The notes below the pieces were generated by a model. That model was not told the origin of the DNA. It made no database searches and saw nothing but the letters and a program-made list of their open reading frames with translations. A DNA stretch of 64,000 bases from Oxytricha trifallax (taxonomy: Eukaryota; Ciliophora; Spirotrichea; Sporadotrichida; Oxytrichidae), in the NCBI GenBank assembly GCA_000711775.1, contig ARYC01001256.1, forward strand, positions 36,688 to 100,687. The letters are read 5' to 3'. Shown piece after piece: positions 62,784 to 64,000 of this stretch. The position numbers and the translations under genes were made by a program. The stretch's first letter is position 1. Each line of letters starts with the position of its first letter.

Positions 62784-64000
62784 CAAAACCCCAAAACCCT
62801 TTCAGTAGTTTGATTGAGTTTTTGATTGATAAAAGTAGACTATTAGTGCATACTTTATTAGGGTTTAATAGGGTTTATGTAGGGTTTTAATGTTTGAATA
62901 TTAGTATTTTAAGTGAGTAAATGAGAGGTTTGGGGTCAGTTTATGACAGTGATTATATAGATTTATTGTTTAAGTTGCGTTATGGATGTGATTAATATGG
63001 TGATCAACTCAGACCTATTCTTAATTATACATCAATAGCAAGGTTACTTCATAAATCTCCTGCAACTGTGAGGTCTCACTGTCTATTAGCATTGAATTTA
63101 AAGAGATTGCATCTTAATTCTAAGCCTAAAAGACCTCGAAAATTTTAGCAGCATCATATTGACTATCTTATTAATGATAAGACCCTTAAATACTGGGCTC
63201 ATTTCTCTCTAGCCTAGAGGGCTGTGATGTTTCATCGCCAATTTCCTGAGCTTCACATATCTGCATAATCGATAGCTAACATATATAAAAATAACGGAAT
63301 ATCTTACAAGACAGTCAATCGCATTAAGAGAGTGATTGACTTTAATGTTCCATTTTATAAGGATAATTTAAATTATATATTCGATTAAATGCAGAGGGCT
63401 ATTACTAACAATATTAAGTTCATACACGCTGATGAGGCAGTATTCACGTTTAATACCTTCATATCAAGGTCTTGGTATAAAAGATATAGCTACATTGAAT
63501 TATATGATTAAAAGGTTAAGGTTTAAACTCATGCAATTCTTGGTGGAATAAGCGAAGATAATGGCCTCGAGACTTATGTTATCCATCCTCGCTCAATAAA
63601 GACCGAATAATACATAAAGTTCTTATATTAACTCAGAGATAAGTACGCCGACTAAGAGATTATTCTGTTTGTAGATAACTTATCTGTCCATAAAACTAAA
63701 GACACAAACAGAAGGAAGGAATATGAAAGGCTAAACATAACTCCTGTATTTAATGTTCCCTACAGTCCTCAGTTCAATGGTATTGAATTATATTGGGGGT
63801 TATTGAAAGGTCATTATAAGAAATTGCTACTCTATCACTTGATGCAGGACTTAAAGATAGATACAGTAGATTTTATTAAGAGTGCTGCTAAGAGAGTCAG
63901 CGATGATAAAGCTAAAGTACGTGCAAGAGAAGGGAGATTTTGTGTTTATAAATAAGTTTTAGATTTAAACGAATGAATAAGTTCACATATTAAATTTTCC
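62784..64000 (+). mobile_element. TBE-type (telomere-bearing) transposon, left end and transposase; right end off window
   Basis: The end CAAAACCCCAAAACCC at 62784 is preceded by ATT, consistent with the ANT target, and followed by a subterminal region with GGGTTTAATAGGGTTTATG-type repeats. A DDE transposase follows. TBE elements of hypotrichs are about 4 kb with further ORFs; those would lie beyond the window. Confidence 0.88.
62921..63976 (+). CDS. TBE-type DDE transposase
   Basis: An intact frame of 351 residues from ATG 62921 to TGA 63974-63976 with TAA/TAG as Gln. N-terminal helix-turn-helix (SIARLLHKSPATVRSHCLL), then the catalytic triad of the IS630/Tc1 superfamily: Asp in KFIHADEAVFTFN, Asp in ILFVDNLSVHKTK, Glu in YSPQFNGIELYWGLLKGHY, with about 36 residues between the last two. 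The length fits the 42-kDa transposase of TBE elements. No frameshift or internal TGA, so this copy may be functional. In Oxytricha such transposases are reported to take part in genome rearrangement (established knowledge), so intact reading is plausible. It starts 137 bp inside the C4A4 end. Confidence 0.94.

Noticed and set aside
1..64000. tRNA, rRNA and CRISPR arrays
   Set aside because: No cloverleaf-type sequence, rRNA core motif or regularly spaced repeat array was recognised by eye; a tRNA search program would be the decisive check.

Overview
The window looks like germline (micronuclear) DNA of a hypotrich/stichotrich ciliate, a relative of Oxytricha, Stylonychia or Tetmemena; the genus is not proven. 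Four lines of evidence agree. (1) Clear protein homology runs straight through TAA and TAG, which sit where Gln is expected, while TGA ends the proteins. (2) Coding sequence is cut into islands in very AT-rich DNA, and the interruptions are flanked by short direct repeats (pointers of about 4-11 bp). Removing one pointer copy plus the interruption restores homology and frame exactly, as for internal eliminated sequences (IESs). (3) One mobile element with a transposase and one non-autonomous element end in C4A4 telomere-like repeats and have ANT-type 3-bp targets, as in TBE elements. (4) Real GT-AG introns are tiny (22-105 nt). Most conventional ORFs are therefore fragments or shadows, and gene spans below include IESs and introns.

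Layout. 0.6-5.9 kb: two tandem minus-strand genes (FR1, FR2) for signal peptide-DOMON-cytochrome b561-cytochrome b5-FAD/NAD reductase proteins. 6.1-9.8 kb: an unknown gene (famB1) with a 1.2-kb C4A4-ended element inserted. 10.5-11.6 kb: a frameshifted Tc1/IS630-type transposase. 11.7-12.6 kb: an unknown minus gene. 12.8-14.5 kb: a double palindrome followed by a zinc-finger/pseudokinase gene. 14.8-16.6 kb: famB2, paralogous to famB1. 16.8-28.8 kb: sparse; a canonical protein kinase (21.7-23.5 kb) carrying a TA-flanked MITE, two copies of a palindromic fold-back element, and an 880-bp element with an 8-bp target duplication. 28.8-36.9 kb: two more tandem DOMON-b561-b5-reductase genes (FR3, FR4). 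37.3-39.3 kb: a repeat protein with an LGH...HGDP motif.

40-43.7 kb (minus): a Pro/Gln-rich coiled-coil gene and a SAXO/MAP6-like microtubule-binding gene in which successive pointers can be read. 44-50 kb (plus): one giant Asn/Gln/Ser-rich protein with several introns and IESs, divergent from the SAXO gene. 50.2-55.2 kb (minus): a CENP-B/pogo-type DNA-binding gene and a disordered-protein gene. 56.3-60 kb (plus): three small coiled-coil genes built from 7- or 11-residue repeats; two of them lie inside a 2.5-kb IES of the minus-strand SDR-SCP2 gene (57.3-61.5 kb), a peroxisomal multifunctional-enzyme-like protein without a hydratase domain. 61.8-64 kb: the 3' part of a kinase-type gene with a UBA-like tail, separated from its 5' part by a TBE transposon that runs off the window.

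Functional themes: four copies of a self-contained transmembrane electron chain (NAD(P)H to FAD to b5 to b561 to an extracytoplasmic DOMON), a peroxisomal lipid enzyme, a ciliary/axonemal protein, kinases and DNA-binding proteins. Several otherwise open frames carry a single internal TGA, often where Trp would fit; this could mean decayed germline copies or occasional sense UGA.
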